Positions 17,692 to 27,124 of a DNA stretch of 64,000 nucleotides are shown here, piece by piece. The DNA lies in contig CAKUFD010000010.1 of assembly GCA_934647195.1 (NCBI GenBank), forward strand, positions 45,672 to 109,671, written 5' to 3'. The notes under the pieces are model-generated. The model did not search any database, was not told the DNA's origin, and saw only the letters and a list, made by a program, of their open reading frames with translations. A program made the position numbers and the translations under genes. Position 1 is the first letter of the stretch, and every line of letters begins with the position of its first letter. This DNA comes from an uncultured Collinsella sp. Its GTDB lineage: Bacteria; Actinomycetota; Coriobacteriia; Coriobacteriales; Coriobacteriaceae.

Positions 17692-17853
17692 TTTTCTTCC
17701 TTTCACCCTCCGCTGTGAACCATATGAATCCTCGCCAAAAAGCAGACGAATTGACGACCCGATGGCATTATTTGGTTTTGGGGCGTGAACTCGAAAAATA
17801 CCGAGGGAAGGAGTGGACTCTGCGGAATAAACTCCCCTCGTCAAAAGGTCTAG

Positions 17854-18519
17854 CTAAAGCGAACGCTCGAACGTTGAGCGGCCTGATGGATCCGTCTTGG
17901 CAGCGCCTGCGCCAAGCGCAAGTGCATCGGCCCGTCGCCAACGGTCAAATGTCGACGGGCTGACACCCAAGAGCGATGCAGCCTCTCGTCTTGTAACCTC
18001 ACCTCCTTTAAACGACTGAACGACAGGACGATAGTTTTCAGGACGCTCGAGTACCGGCCTGCCAAATCGAACGCCACGAAGGCGGGCCGAGGCTATCCCT
18101 TCCGCTTGCCGCTGCTTGATGTTTTCGCGCTCCACCTGCGCCACGTAGCTCAAGATCTGAAGCACAAGATCCGCTATAAACGTCCCCGTAATACCGCCGG
18201 CCTGCTCGCGCGTGTCGAGCAGTGGCATATCGAGCACCACGATAGCCACGCGTCTATCGACCGTTATGCGACGCCATTCGTCGAGGACTTCGCGGTAATT
18301 GCGCCCCAGGCGGTCGATGCTCTTGATCACCAGAACGTCTCCCTCGCGCAATCGGCGACAAAGCCGCTGGTACTGAGGACGTCTAAAGTCCTTTCCGCTT
18401 GCCTTATCGGCGTAAATCAAATCGCGTTGGACGGGAAAACGCCCCAACGCGTCTAGTTGGCGATCCAGGTTTTGATCGGCAGAGGAAACGCGCGCGTATC
18501 CAAAGATTCTATTGTCCAT
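17854..18519 (-). CDS. Serine recombinase (resolvase/invertase)
   Basis: 221 aa. The N-terminal catalytic domain shows GYARVSSADQNLDRQ with the nucleophile in VSS (Ser12 or 13), DKASGKDFRRP, and LVIKSIDRLGRNYREVL with the active-site Arg pair, followed by the long E helix and a C-terminal HTH (SLLGVSPSTFDRWRRAD). It is small-resolvase type, acting as a dimer or tetramer on short inverted sites. Upstream (18520-18661) there is TTCGCGAA and a GCCC/GGGC inverted repeat, possibly a res-like site. No transposase accompanies it. Confidence 0.88.
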   Translation of the reverse strand: MDNRIFGYARVSSADQNLDRQLDALGRFPVQRDLIYADKASGKDFRRPQYQRLCRRLREGDVLVIKSIDRLGRNYREVLDEWRRITVDRRVAIVVLDMPLLDTREQAGGITGTFIADLVLQILSYVAQVERENIKQRQAEGIASARLRGVRFGRPVLERPENYRPVVQSFKGGEVTRREAASLLGVSPSTFDRWRRADALALGAGAAKTDPSGRSTFERSL

Positions 18520-18661
18520 GGTTGCCCCTATCGGCTGCCCGCGGGCAGCATCAGCTCAAACGAGAGCCCACTCGCTATAGGGCGTGCAGATTTCGCGAAC
18601 GGGTTGCGAACATTCTCCTTTTTAGCGCGCCTGCGTTCAAGCCGGAATCAAAGCGCGCGAC

Positions 18662-20659
18662 CTAGTGACCAAAGAACTCGGCATCTGCCGGGCGCCAGGG
18701 GCGGAAGGTGGCGGGGTCGATGCGCACGTGGGCCGCGGCGGGGACGTCGTTCCATTTGACGGTGTAGCCGGCACCATGGGAGCAAAAGACCGAATCGGGC
18801 GTGTTGGGCAGGTCGGCCTCGGGCTCGTAGGCGGCCTCTTCAATCACGCGCTCGGCATCATGGCACGGCGCGTAGCCAGCAAGCTCCAGATAAAGGCGAC
18901 CGAGACCACTTGTATAGGCAGCGACGTCAAGCGCATAGTCCTGCACCTCAGAGGCCGGCATGCGTCCGCTGAGGGTCGCACGCTCCCCCGCCATCGCAGG
19001 CGGCTCGTATTCAGCGCTCATGCGCGTAAGATCGGTAAGCGCACGGCCCACGCACTCGCCTGGCACCTCGAGCTCAAAGCGATACCACGGCTCCAGCAGC
19101 ACGGCGGCGCCCATCGCCTGTGCTTCCATAAGCCCCTGGCGAATGGCTCGATATGTGGCCTGACGGAAGTCTCCGCCCTCGGTATGCTTGGCGTGCGCAC
19201 GGCCGCCCGCAAGCGTGATGCGCATGTCGGTTATGAGCGAGCCTGTGAGCACGCCCAAGTGCTCACGCTCCATGGCGTTGGTGAGCGCCAAACGCTGCCA
19301 GTTAAGGTCGAGCTCGTCGGTCGAGGCCACGGTACCAAACTCCATGCCCGAGCCAGCAGGCAACGGCTCCAGGCGCAGGTGCACCTCGGCATAGTGGCGC
19401 AACGGCTCAAAATGCCCCACGCCCTCAACCGGCTGGGCAATCGTCTCTTTATAGAGAATGCCGCCCGGCGCAAAGCCGACAGCAAGGCCAAATCGATCGG
19501 CGAGCAAACGCTCGACCACCTCAAGCTGCACCGCGCCCATAAGCTGCAGATGGATTTGCTCCAGATGGGTATTCCACGAGACGCCAAGCATCGGGTCTTC
19601 GTCTGCCAGCTCGGAAAGCGCAGCATAGACGCTATGGACGTCCCGCTCACCCGGAAGCACGGTATAAGTGAGAACCGGCGCGATCATCGGCGAGACTCCG
19701 GCGGGCTCCGCGCCCAAAGCGTCACCCGGCCGCACATGGGAAAGACCGGTAACGGCGCAGATGCCACCCGCGGAGACTTCCTGTGCAAGCGCAAACTTCG
19801 AGCCGTTGTAGATGCGCACTTGGTCTATCTTGTCGCGCCATGCCTCGCCTGCGCTAACCCCTTCCATCGGCTGCTTTGCGCGAAGCACGCCGCCGGTCAC
19901 CTTGAGCCAAGCAAGGCGCTCTCCACGCTCGCTATGGCTCACTCGGTACACACGCGCGGCAAAGTCGACAGGCCAAGTGCACTCTTCGATAAACTTTTCC
20001 ATGCCGTCCAACAGCTCGGCCACGCCCTCGTCCTTGAGGGCAGAGCCGTAGAAGCACGGGAAGAGAGCGCGCTCCCGCACCAGACGGCAAAGCGTCGACA
20101 GCGAGAGCGACTCCTCGTCCAGGTATTCTTCAAGCGCTTGCTCGTCAAGCGCGGCGGCATCCTCCAGCGCGGGCCCTTTGGCCAGAAGTTCCTTGGCATC
20201 CAAGCAGCCCTCGCCCAAACGATGCTGCAGCTCAAGGGCGATAGCATCGAGTCCGGGATTCTCCAGGTCCATCTTGTTGACGAAGATAAACGCGGGGATG
20301 CCATAGCGGTCGAGCAGGCGCCACAGCGTTTCGGTGTGCCCTTGGACGCCGTCGTTTGCGCCCACGACCAAAATGGCGTAATCGAGCGCCTGGAGCGTTC
20401 GTTCCGCCTCGGCGGAAAAATCGACGTGGCCCGGAGCGTCGACGAGCATGAAGCGCGTATCTGCATGCTCAATCACCGCCTGCGAAGAGAAGATCGTGAT
20501 GCCGCGCTCGCGCTCGATTGCATCGGTATCCAGATGCGAGTCGCCGTTATCGACGCGCCCGCGGGTGCGGATTTGCCCCGCGTCGAAAAGCATCGCCTCG
20601 GCAAGCGTGGTCTTGCCCGCATCCACGTGCGCCAAGATGCCGATAACCGCCTGCTTCAT
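18662..20659 (-). CDS. TetM/TetO-like ribosomal-protection-type translation GTPase
   Basis: 665 aa from ATG 20659 (MKQAVIGILAHVDAGKTTLA), with GAGGAGG upstream. The EF-G-like GTPase has G1 AHVDAGKTT, G2 RERGITI, G3 DAPGHVDF and G4 NKMD. Domain II-V homology to Tet(M)/Tet(O) includes SHVRPGD and the C-terminal MPASEVQDYALDVAAYTSGLG. In Tet(M) this protein releases tetracycline from the ribosome. The sequence is diverged and embedded among chromosomal genes without mobile-element flanks, so it may be a native ribosome-rescue factor rather than acquired resistance. Resistance should not be assumed from sequence. Confidence 0.85.
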   Translation of the reverse strand: MKQAVIGILAHVDAGKTTLAEAMLFDAGQIRTRGRVDNGDSHLDTDAIERERGITIFSSQAVIEHADTRFMLVDAPGHVDFSAEAERTLQALDYAILVVGANDGVQGHTETLWRLLDRYGIPAFIFVNKMDLENPGLDAIALELQHRLGEGCLDAKELLAKGPALEDAAALDEQALEEYLDEESLSLSTLCRLVRERALFPCFYGSALKDEGVAELLDGMEKFIEECTWPVDFAARVYRVSHSERGERLAWLKVTGGVLRAKQPMEGVSAGEAWRDKIDQVRIYNGSKFALAQEVSAGGICAVTGLSHVRPGDALGAEPAGVSPMIAPVLTYTVLPGERDVHSVYAALSELADEDPMLGVSWNTHLEQIHLQLMGAVQLEVVERLLADRFGLAVGFAPGGILYKETIAQPVEGVGHFEPLRHYAEVHLRLEPLPAGSGMEFGTVASTDELDLNWQRLALTNAMEREHLGVLTGSLITDMRITLAGGRAHAKHTEGGDFRQATYRAIRQGLMEAQAMGAAVLLEPWYRFELEVPGECVGRALTDLTRMSAEYEPPAMAGERATLSGRMPASEVQDYALDVAAYTSGLGRLYLELAGYAPCHDAERVIEEAAYEPEADLPNTPDSVFCSHGAGYTVKWNDVPAAAHVRIDPATFRPWRPADAEFFGH

Positions 20660-20778
20660 GCAGCCCTCCTCGCAATCCAGATTCCGCTGTGTCCATGTTG
20701 CCGCGACCGTACGCCGATGCCACAGCCATGTTGCCGCCGTTTCATACGCCGCCCATTGTCGCACACCGCGCCGCAGCC

Positions 20779-20846
20779 AAAACCAGCGCACAAACGTTCA
20801 CTTTTCCTTATTTTTGCCGAAAAGTTGACGTTTGTGCGCTGGTTTT
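20779..20846 (+). repeat. 68-bp palindromic element, copy 1
   Basis: Arms AAAACCAGCGCACAAACGT (20779-20797) and its perfect complement (20828-20846), with partial pairing continuing inward and an AT-rich core CTTATTTTTG. A_n/T_n ends make it look like a bidirectional terminator. It is the reverse-orientation partner of the element at 21909-21976. Confidence 0.8.
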
Positions 20847-20965
20847 GCCTCCCGCCTGCCGGGCCGCAGCCCCGCATCCGGCCCGGCAGCACGCCATACC
20901 GCCATCGCGCCTTTTGTGTGACAATAAACCCCGACGTATTGCTGCGCGTAACCGGAGATATGCGT

Positions 20966-21709
20966 ATGGACGAAAAGTTGAGTATGAACCAGGCGGGGCG
21001 CGTTTGCGCCGGTGCCGGCCACAACTGCGCCTTCTCGCGCGCAGGGTCATCATGCATGGACAACATCCGTCTGTTTGCCGACCTTCCTGCCGACGCCAAG
21101 CGCGAGCTGCTCGCCTGCTCACGTCACTCGACGCATGAAAGCGGCTCCATTCTGGTGCACGAGGGCGACCCCATCGAATCGATCATCGTCGTGCGCTCGG
21201 GCCGCATCAAAACCTACCGCACCACCCCCGGCGGCAAGGAATACGTCCTCGATGTGCTGCACGACGGCCAAGCCCTTTGGTACGGCATGTTCCTCAAGGA
21301 CCACATCTACCATTATTCCGTCGAATGCCTCACGCGCGTGCAACTCTGTCGTATCCATCGCGCCGACTTCGAAACCATGCTCGCCAACCATCCCAGCGTG
21401 GCGCTCGGCCTCATCCGCATGGTGTGCACCGAGCTCGACCGCGCAGAAGAGAAGAACATGATGCTGGGCATCCGCGACCCGCGCCGTCGTCTTGCCGAGT
21501 ACTTGCTGCTGCGCGACCACAGCTGCGTGGGTCCCGAAATCAACCTACGCCTCGAGGACATCGCCAACTCCGTGGGTCTGCGCCCCGAGACCGTCTCGCG
21601 CCACGTAGCGCAGTTCGTCCGCGAGGGCCTTGTCAAACGCGTGGGCCGCGGCAAGCTGCTCGTGCTGGACCGCGATGGCCTTGCCGAGGTTGCGCATCAC
21701 GAGGACTAG
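20966..21709 (+). CDS. CRP/FNR-family regulator (FNR-like)
   Basis: 247 aa from ATG 20966; CCGGAG is 8 nt upstream, while the in-frame ATG 20960 is too close to it. It has an N-terminal tail with Cys14, Cys21 and Cys30, then a cyclic-nucleotide-binding beta-roll (ILVHEGDPIESIIVVRSGRI), a dimer helix and a C-terminal HTH. Its recognition helix LRPETVSRHVAQF carries the E-x-x-S-R residues by which E. coli FNR reads TTGAT half-sites. The cysteines could hold an O2-sensing Fe-S cluster (inference). The pflA-pflB genes downstream have a matching FNR box. Confidence 0.88.
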   Translation: MDEKLSMNQAGRVCAGAGHNCAFSRAGSSCMDNIRLFADLPADAKRELLACSRHSTHESGSILVHEGDPIESIIVVRSGRIKTYRTTPGGKEYVLDVLHDGQALWYGMFLKDHIYHYSVECLTRVQLCRIHRADFETMLANHPSVALGLIRMVCTELDRAEEKNMMLGIRDPRRRLAEYLLLRDHSCVGPEINLRLEDIANSVGLRPETVSRHVAQFVREGLVKRVGRGKLLVLDRDGLAEVAHHED

Positions 21710-21908
21710 CAAGCTTCCTGGCATGTAACGACCATGGGCAGATGCGATGCGGCACCCGCACCGCGCACGTGCCGCCCCTTCTGTGCCCGCGGCGCATTCG
21801 CCCTGCGCCTGTAACCGGTCGCACATACACCCGTGCCCACATGTGCCCGCACCGCGCCCGGTCGCAACGGACCTGTCCTGAACGAGGTGCCCCAGTCCGC
21901 ATCGCCCA

Positions 21909-21976
21909 AAAACCATCGCACAAACGTCAACTTTTTGCCAAAAATAAGGAAATGTAAACGTTTGTGCGATGGTTTT
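21909..21976 (-). repeat. 68-bp palindromic element, copy 2 (inverted orientation)
   Basis: Arms AAAACCATCGCACAAACGT (21909-21927) and the complement (21958-21976): 19 bp perfect, with a compensating change relative to copy 1 (CATCG versus CAGCG, both arms altered so pairing is kept). The asymmetric core reads GCCAAAAATAAGGAAA, the reverse of copy 1. The remaining 21710-22080 is GC-rich and shows no gene. Confidence 0.8.
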
Positions 21977-22089
21977 GAATTGGAGGGGAGCCGTCGCGTC
22001 GCACGCCGCAACACGCGACACGCGACGCCCCACACATCGCCCACGTCCCACGTCCCCGCAGGCACTCGCCAAACACCACCATCTACCTG

Positions 22090-22102
22090 TGAACATTGTT
22101 CA
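22090..22102. promoter_or_regulatory. 13-bp palindrome, possible operator
   Basis: TGAACATTGTTCA is a perfect inverted repeat (TGAAC-ATT-GTTCA), 86 bp upstream of the FNR box centre. It could be a second regulator site for pflAB. Confidence 0.45.
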
Positions 22103-22175
22103 TATGGACATTTCTCTAGCGAATCTCCATGCCTTCTTTCCAATGCTTTAAAAATTCCTGATTTTTTCTCGTTAC

Positions 22176-22189
22176 TTGACTCTAATCAA
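22176..22189 (+). promoter_or_regulatory. FNR box upstream of pflA
   Basis: TTGACTCTAATCAA matches the FNR consensus TTGAT-N4-ATCAA at 9 of 10 conserved positions. TACATT (22212-22217) is a plausible -10; it would put the transcription start near 22224, i.e. with the box centred at -41.5, the class II activation position. The regulator gene at 20966-21709 is the natural candidate. Confidence 0.75.
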
Positions 22190-22296
22190 GGAACGACCCT
22201 ACGGAACACAGTACATTGCCCTTGTACTGACGCATGCTTTGCGCGGGATCAAAAGCGAAAACCCGCTGCGGCACCGACGTGACGAGAGGAGCGACG

Positions 22297-23028
22297 ATGC
22301 AGGGACGTGTCCATTCCACGGAATCTTTTGGCTCGGCCGACGGCCCCGGCGTTCGCTTTATCATTTTCCTCAAAGGCTGCCCCATGCGTTGCAGCTACTG
22401 CCACAACCCCGACACCTGGGCCGCAGAGGGCGCCCAAATGATCGAAGCCGATGAGCTTCTCGATCGCGCTGAGCGCTATCGCAGCTATTGGGGTCCCGAG
22501 GGCGGCGTCACCGTCTCGGGCGGCGAAGCTCTGCTTCAGACCGACTTCGTGCTCGACCTTTTCACCAAGGCAAAAGCACGCGGCATCAACACCTGCCTCG
22601 ACACCTCGCTCGCAACCTTCACGCGCAACGAGCCGTACTTTGGCACGTTTACCAAGCTGATGAACGTGTGCGACCTGGTCATGGCAGACATCAAGCACAT
22701 CGACCCCGAGGAGCACAAGAAGCTCACCGGGCGCGACAACGCCAATATCCTCGACTGCTTGCGCTACTTGAGCCAGATCGGCCAGCCGCTGTGGATTCGA
22801 CACGTACTCGTTCCCGGCATCACCGATGTCGACGAGTACCTGTACCGCACGCGCGATTTTATCGCCGAGCTGGGCGACTGCGTCAAGCGCGTCGAGGTCC
22901 TGCCCTACCACACACTGGGCATCTTCAAATGGGATGAGCTGAACATCCCCTACAAACTTCGTGACGTCGAACCCCCGACGCCCGAGCGCACCGAGCGCGC
23001 GCAAAGGATTCTTCGGGGCGAGATGTAG
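22297..23028 (+). CDS. pflA: Pyruvate formate-lyase-activating enzyme (radical SAM)
   Basis: 243 aa. Uses S-adenosylmethionine and a [4Fe-4S] cluster to install the glycyl radical on PflB under anaerobiosis. The cluster motif CPMRCSYC (CxxxCxxC) lies near residue 28; [14 protein letters not shown] precedes it and [11 protein letters not shown] follows (the GGE motif for SAM binding). ATG 22297 has AGAGGAG upstream; the frame opens earlier at 22234 but without a site. pflB starts 50 nt downstream. Expression is probably activated by the FNR-type regulator through the upstream box. Confidence 0.93.
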   Translation: MQGRVHSTESFGSADGPGVRFIIFLKGCPMRCSYCHNPDTWAAEGAQMIEADELLDRAERYRSYWGPEGGVTVSGGEALLQTDFVLDLFTKAKARGINTCLDTSLATFTRNEPYFGTFTKLMNVCDLVMADIKHIDPEEHKKLTGRDNANILDCLRYLSQIGQPLWIRHVLVPGITDVDEYLYRTRDFIAELGDCVKRVEVLPYHTLGIFKWDELNIPYKLRDVEPPTPERTERAQRILRGEM

Positions 23029-23078
23029 GTAATCAACGTGCCAAACAGGGATTGGCACGAGAATGCAAGGAGGCATAC

Positions 23079-25349
23079 ATGGCACTACGCGACGAGTGGA
23101 ATGGCTTTACCGGAGGTCACTGGGTGGACGACATCAACGTCCGCGACTTCATCCAGCGCAACTACACCGCCTATGACGGCGATGACTCCTTCCTGGCCGG
23201 TCCGACCGACGCGACCGACAAGCTCTGGGGCAAGGTCCAGGAGCTTCAGGCAGCCGAGCGCGCCAACAACGGCGTTCTCGAGTGCGAGACCGAGATCGTT
23301 TCCGGCCTGACCGCCTATGGCGCCGGCTACATCGATCCCGAGATGAAGGACCTGGAGCAGGTTGTGGGTCTGCAGACCGACAAGCCGCTCAAGCGCGCCT
23401 TCATGCCCTACGGCGGCATCAAGATGGCCCAGCAGGCTGCCGAGAACTACGGCTTCCATGTCAACGACAAGTACAACCAGATCTTCAACGAGTATCGCAA
23501 GACCCACAACCAGGGCGTCTTCGATGCGTACACCCCTGAGATGCGCGCCGCTCGTCACTCCCACGTCATCACCGGTCTGCCCGACACCTATGGCCGTGGC
23601 CGCATCGTCGGCGACTACCGTCGTGTCGCTCTCTACGGTATCGATCGCCTGATCGCCGGCAAGCAAGAGGACCTGCTCAACTGCGGCGGCCGCACCATGA
23701 CCGACGACGTCGTGCGTGCCCGCGAGGAGATCGCCGAGCAGATCCGCGCCCTCAAGGGTATGAAGGAAATGGCCGCCGCCTACGGTTACGACATCTCCCA
23801 GCCGGCCACCAACGCCAAGGAAGCTGTCCAGTGGCTGTACTTTGGCTACCTGGCCGCCATCAAGACCCAGAACGGCGCTGCCATGTCCGTGGGCCGCGTT
23901 TCCACCTTCCTGGACATCTACATCCAGCGCGACCTTGCTGCCGGTAAGATCACCGAGGCCGAGGCTCAGGAGCTCATCGACCACCTGGTGCTCAAGCTGC
24001 GCATCGTCAAGTTCGCCCGCATCCCGTCCTATCAGGCACTCTTCTCCGGCGACCCCGTCTGGGCTACGCTCGAGGTTGCCGGCCTTGGCCAGGACGGCCG
24101 TCACATGGTGACCAAGAACGACTACCGTTTCCTGCATACCCTGGAGAACATGGGTCCGGCTCCCGAGCCCAACCTGACGGTCCTCTACAGCAAGCGTCTG
24201 CCCGAGAACTTCCGCAAGTACGCTGCCAAGATCTCCGTCACCACTTCCTCCATCCAGTACGAGAACGACGACGTCATGCGTCCGGTCTGGGGCGACGACT
24301 ACAGCATCTGCTGCTGCGTGTCTGCGACCGAGACCGGCAAGGAGATGCAGTTCTTCGGCGCTCGTGCCAACCTCGCCAAGGCTCTCAACTACGCCATCAA
24401 CGGTGGTAAGGACGAGAAGTTCATGGACAAGCAGGGCAACCACATGCAGGTTGGCCCCGAGTACGCTCCCATCACGAGCGAGTACCTTGACTACAACGAG
24501 GTCATGCACAAGTTCGATCTGATGATGGACTGGCTGGCCGACCTGTACGTCAACATCTTGAACCTCATCCAGTACATGCACGACAAGTACTACTATGAGG
24601 CTGCCGAGATGGCCCTCATCGACACCAACGTGCGTCGTACCTTCGCTACCGGCATCGCTGGCTTCTCTCACGTGGTCGACTCCATCAGCGCCATCAAGTA
24701 CGCTAAGGTCAAGACCGTCCGTGACGAGCAGGGCGTCGTCGTCGACTACGAGGTCGAGGGCGACTTCCCCAAGTACGGCAACGACGACGAGCGCGCCGAC
24801 GACATCGCCGTGTGGCTGCTGAAGACCTTCATGAAGAAGATCGCCAAGCATCACACCTATCGCGACTCCGAGCCCACCACCTCCATCCTTACCATCACCT
24901 CCAACGTGGTGTACGGCAAGGCTACCGGTGGCACCCCCGACGGCCGCAAGGCATTCACCCCGTTTGCCCCGGGTGCTAACCCCGCATACGGCGCTGAGCA
25001 GAACGGCCTGCTTGCCTCCCTCAACTCTGTGGCCAAGCTTCCCTACGAGTACGCTCTGGACGGCATCTCCAACACGCAGACCATCAACCCGTCTGCTCTT
25101 GGCAACGACGACGAGCAGCGCGTTACCAACCTCGTGAACGTCATGGACGGCTACTTTGCCAACGGTGCTCACCACCTCAACGTCAACGTCTTTGGTGTCG
25201 AGAAGCTCAAGGACGCCATGGAGCATCCCGAGAAGCCCGAGTACGCTAACTTCACCATCCGCGTCTCCGGCTACGCCGTTAAGTTCATCGACCTTACTCG
25301 TGAGCAGCAGCTCGACGTTATCGCTCGTACCTGCCACGACCACATGTAA
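23079..25349 (+). CDS. pflB: Formate C-acetyltransferase (pyruvate formate-lyase)
   Basis: 756 aa from ATG 23079, with AAGGAGG 5 nt upstream. Converts pyruvate and CoA to acetyl-CoA and formate. The active-site cysteines lie in [15 protein letters not shown], followed by [13 protein letters not shown]; the glycyl-radical site is RVSGYAV near the C terminus. Length and motifs are normal for PflB. Codon use is strongly biased (GAG, AAG, CTG, ATC almost exclusively), as in highly expressed genes. It forms an operon with pflA and ends at a strong terminator. Confidence 0.95.
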   Translation: MALRDEWNGFTGGHWVDDINVRDFIQRNYTAYDGDDSFLAGPTDATDKLWGKVQELQAAERANNGVLECETEIVSGLTAYGAGYIDPEMKDLEQVVGLQTDKPLKRAFMPYGGIKMAQQAAENYGFHVNDKYNQIFNEYRKTHNQGVFDAYTPEMRAARHSHVITGLPDTYGRGRIVGDYRRVALYGIDRLIAGKQEDLLNCGGRTMTDDVVRAREEIAEQIRALKGMKEMAAAYGYDISQPATNAKEAVQWLYFGYLAAIKTQNGAAMSVGRVSTFLDIYIQRDLAAGKITEAEAQELIDHLVLKLRIVKFARIPSYQALFSGDPVWATLEVAGLGQDGRHMVTKNDYRFLHTLENMGPAPEPNLTVLYSKRLPENFRKYAAKISVTTSSIQYENDDVMRPVWGDDYSICCCVSATETGKEMQFFGARANLAKALNYAINGGKDEKFMDKQGNHMQVGPEYAPITSEYLDYNEVMHKFDLMMDWLADLYVNILNLIQYMHDKYYYEAAEMALIDTNVRRTFATGIAGFSHVVDSISAIKYAKVKTVRDEQGVVVDYEVEGDFPKYGNDDERADDIAVWLLKTFMKKIAKHHTYRDSEPTTSILTITSNVVYGKATGGTPDGRKAFTPFAPGANPAYGAEQNGLLASLNSVAKLPYEYALDGISNTQTINPSALGNDDEQRVTNLVNVMDGYFANGAHHLNVNVFGVEKLKDAMEHPEKPEYANFTIRVSGYAVKFIDLTREQQLDVIARTCHDHM

Positions 25350-25381
25350 GATCTGCTGCCCATACCAGCGCATCTTCATGC

Positions 25382-25417
25382 AAAAGGCTCCCGTGCAAAA
25401 GCGCGGGAGCCTTTTTT
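25382..25417 (+). terminator. Rho-independent terminator of pflAB
   Basis: AAAAGGCTCCCG (25382-25393) pairs with CGGGAGCCTTTT (25404-25415), continuing into a T-run. Confidence 0.9.
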
Positions 25418-25493
25418 GATTCAATGGCAGGTGCAGAAAACCGCCCCGGCATATTGTTGAATGTCGGCGCTACACGACGGCTAGCCAGAATAG

Positions 25494-25530
25494 AAAAACC
25501 GCCCGGCATCGCACATTGATCCGGGCGGTT
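25494..25530 (-). terminator. Rho-independent terminator of the ABC operon (minus strand)
   Basis: On the minus strand AACCGCCCGG and CCGGGCGGTT form a 10-bp stem followed by T. It lies 41 bp after the ABC permease stop. Confidence 0.82.
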
Positions 25531-25571
25531 GGGATGAGACCGAGACGTCAGAACGATTGGCGCCTTATGCT

Positions 25572-26234
25572 TTACAGATCGCGCCTGCAGTAGATACGAG
25601 TGCAGACCATACAGCTCACGCCGTATAGAGCAAGAGCCACGACGATAGAGGCCACAACTGCAAACAGAAGGTTTGCCTCGATCGATTCGACAAACGCGGA
25701 CACAACGCTCGGGGGCAGCAAGCGCCCGAGCAACACGACCACTACCGCAGCAACAGCACCGATGCCACACGCGAAGAAACGCATACCGCGCGCCGTTCCA
25801 AACAGCGTAACCAGCGGCATAACGAGCGAACAAAGCACAAGCGCTGCCGCGAGAGATGCGATACCCGTATAGAAAAGCGACGTGGCCTGCTCAAATGCAG
25901 CGGCATCGAAAGCGATGGTGTCGACCGCGATTGCCGAGGGAACACACAGCACAATCGCGCAGAGTCCAAATCCCAACACCACTGCATATCGTCCAGCAAT
26001 AAGGCTTCGACGTGAGATGGGCAGCGCCGCGCGAAAGCGAGCCCATCCAGACTGATCGTCGTATCCCGCAAGCGAGAAAGACATGAGCAGCGTCATCATC
26101 GCGACCGATCCTCCCACCGCGCTGAACAAATTGCCCGCAAAGAGCCAAACGGCATAGATCACGGCAACGGTCAAGATAAGCATGGGCAAAAATGGCTTAA
26201 CGCAAGCGACATCGCAACGGATTGCCTCTTTCAT
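25572..26234 (-). CDS. ABC-2-type transporter permease
   Basis: 220 aa with about six hydrophobic helices and a short soluble loop (DDQSGWARFRAALPISRRSL) typical of ABC-2 permeases of the YtrC/bacitracin-efflux-like type. Its start overlaps the stop of the ATPase gene by 4 nt (ATGA), so they are coupled. The substrate is unknown. In GntR/YtrA-ABC operons such exporters often answer cell-envelope stress (family knowledge). Confidence 0.82.
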   Translation of the reverse strand: MKEAIRCDVACVKPFLPMLILTVAVIYAVWLFAGNLFSAVGGSVAMMTLLMSFSLAGYDDQSGWARFRAALPISRRSLIAGRYAVVLGFGLCAIVLCVPSAIAVDTIAFDAAAFEQATSLFYTGIASLAAALVLCSLVMPLVTLFGTARGMRFFACGIGAVAAVVVVLLGRLLPPSVVSAFVESIEANLLFAVVASIVVALALYGVSCMVCTRIYCRRDL

Positions 26235-27112
26235 CGGTCGGTCCTCCCCAGGTAGAAGTGCAGATACTCATCGATGCTCGCGCGATCGCACGCCACATCC
26301 GGAAACGCCTCGGTAAAGGCAAAGCGATCGGGCACAAGCACGTCGACGCTATAATCGCGACGCTGCATCCGAGCCCCCTCCACACACGCCATGACCTCGT
26401 CAGCCTGTGCTGCCGTACAACGCGCGATACCTGCGGTGTCTGTTATCTCCTCGCGGGGCAGATCAAACACGATATGCCCCGCCTCAATCGCCACCACGCG
26501 GTCCGCAATCCGCTCCAGGTCGCTCGTGATATGGCTCGAAAGGAGAACGCCATGCCCTTCTTCGCTTGCAAATGAACGCAGCTCGTCGAGCATTCCATCG
26601 CGTGCGATCGGATCCAGCCCAGCCGTCGCTTCATCGAGCAACAGGAGGTCGGCGCCGTGACACAGGGCGCAAATAAGCTGAAGCTTCATTCCCATACCGC
26701 GCGAAAGGCTCTTGACCTTTGCCTTGAGACTCAGGCCGCGCGCATCGCACAGGCTCTCAAACCGCTTCCAATCCCAATGCGGATATGCCGGAGACACGCT
26801 TGCCGCCGCCTGGCGCACCGTATGGTCACTTGGAAACGGGCACGTATCCATGACCACGCCTATGCGAGCACGGACCTCGCGCTGCGAAGCCCCATCTGCA
26901 TGAGCGCCAAAGGCATGTCCAAAGAGATTCAAATCGCCCGAATCAAGGCGAAGCAAACCCAAAGCCGCCCTGATAACCGTCGTCTTGCCGGCACCGTTGG
27001 GGCCCACAAAGCCCACGACTTCGTTCTCTCTTACGGTAAGGTCAACGTTTTGCAAGGCAAAATCGTCGCTGATGTGTCGGCTTGCACCTCGCATCGATAG
27101 CAGGTTCTCCAT
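26231..27112 (-). CDS. ABC transporter ATP-binding protein
   Basis: 293 aa. Walker A GFVGPNGAGKTTVIRAALGL, signature LSRGMGMKLQLICAL (a variant of LSGGQ), Walker B LLLLDEATAGLDP and switch His in LLSSHITSDLERIAD. The C-terminal 70 residues are an extension typical of two-component drug- or antibiotic-export ABC ATPases. It lies 12 nt after the GntR gene and pairs with the overlapping permease gene. Confidence 0.9.
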   Translation of the reverse strand: MENLLSMRGASRHISDDFALQNVDLTVRENEVVGFVGPNGAGKTTVIRAALGLLRLDSGDLNLFGHAFGAHADGASQREVRARIGVVMDTCPFPSDHTVRQAAASVSPAYPHWDWKRFESLCDARGLSLKAKVKSLSRGMGMKLQLICALCHGADLLLLDEATAGLDPIARDGMLDELRSFASEEGHGVLLSSHITSDLERIADRVVAIEAGHIVFDLPREEITDTAGIARCTAAQADEVMACVEGARMQRRDYSVDVLVPDRFAFTEAFPDVACDRASIDEYLHFYLGRTDR

Positions 27113-27124
27113 CCTTGTACCTTT

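Noticed and set aside
18665..20965. Very long plus-strand open frame continuing into the CRP/FNR gene.
   Set aside because: It is the antisense shadow of the TetM-like gene in high-GC DNA. Only the part from 20966 has regulator homology and a ribosome binding site.
23085..25424. 779-aa minus-strand open frame opposite pflB.
   Set aside because: Valine/leucine/glycine-rich antisense shadow of a strongly codon-biased gene; no domain recognised.
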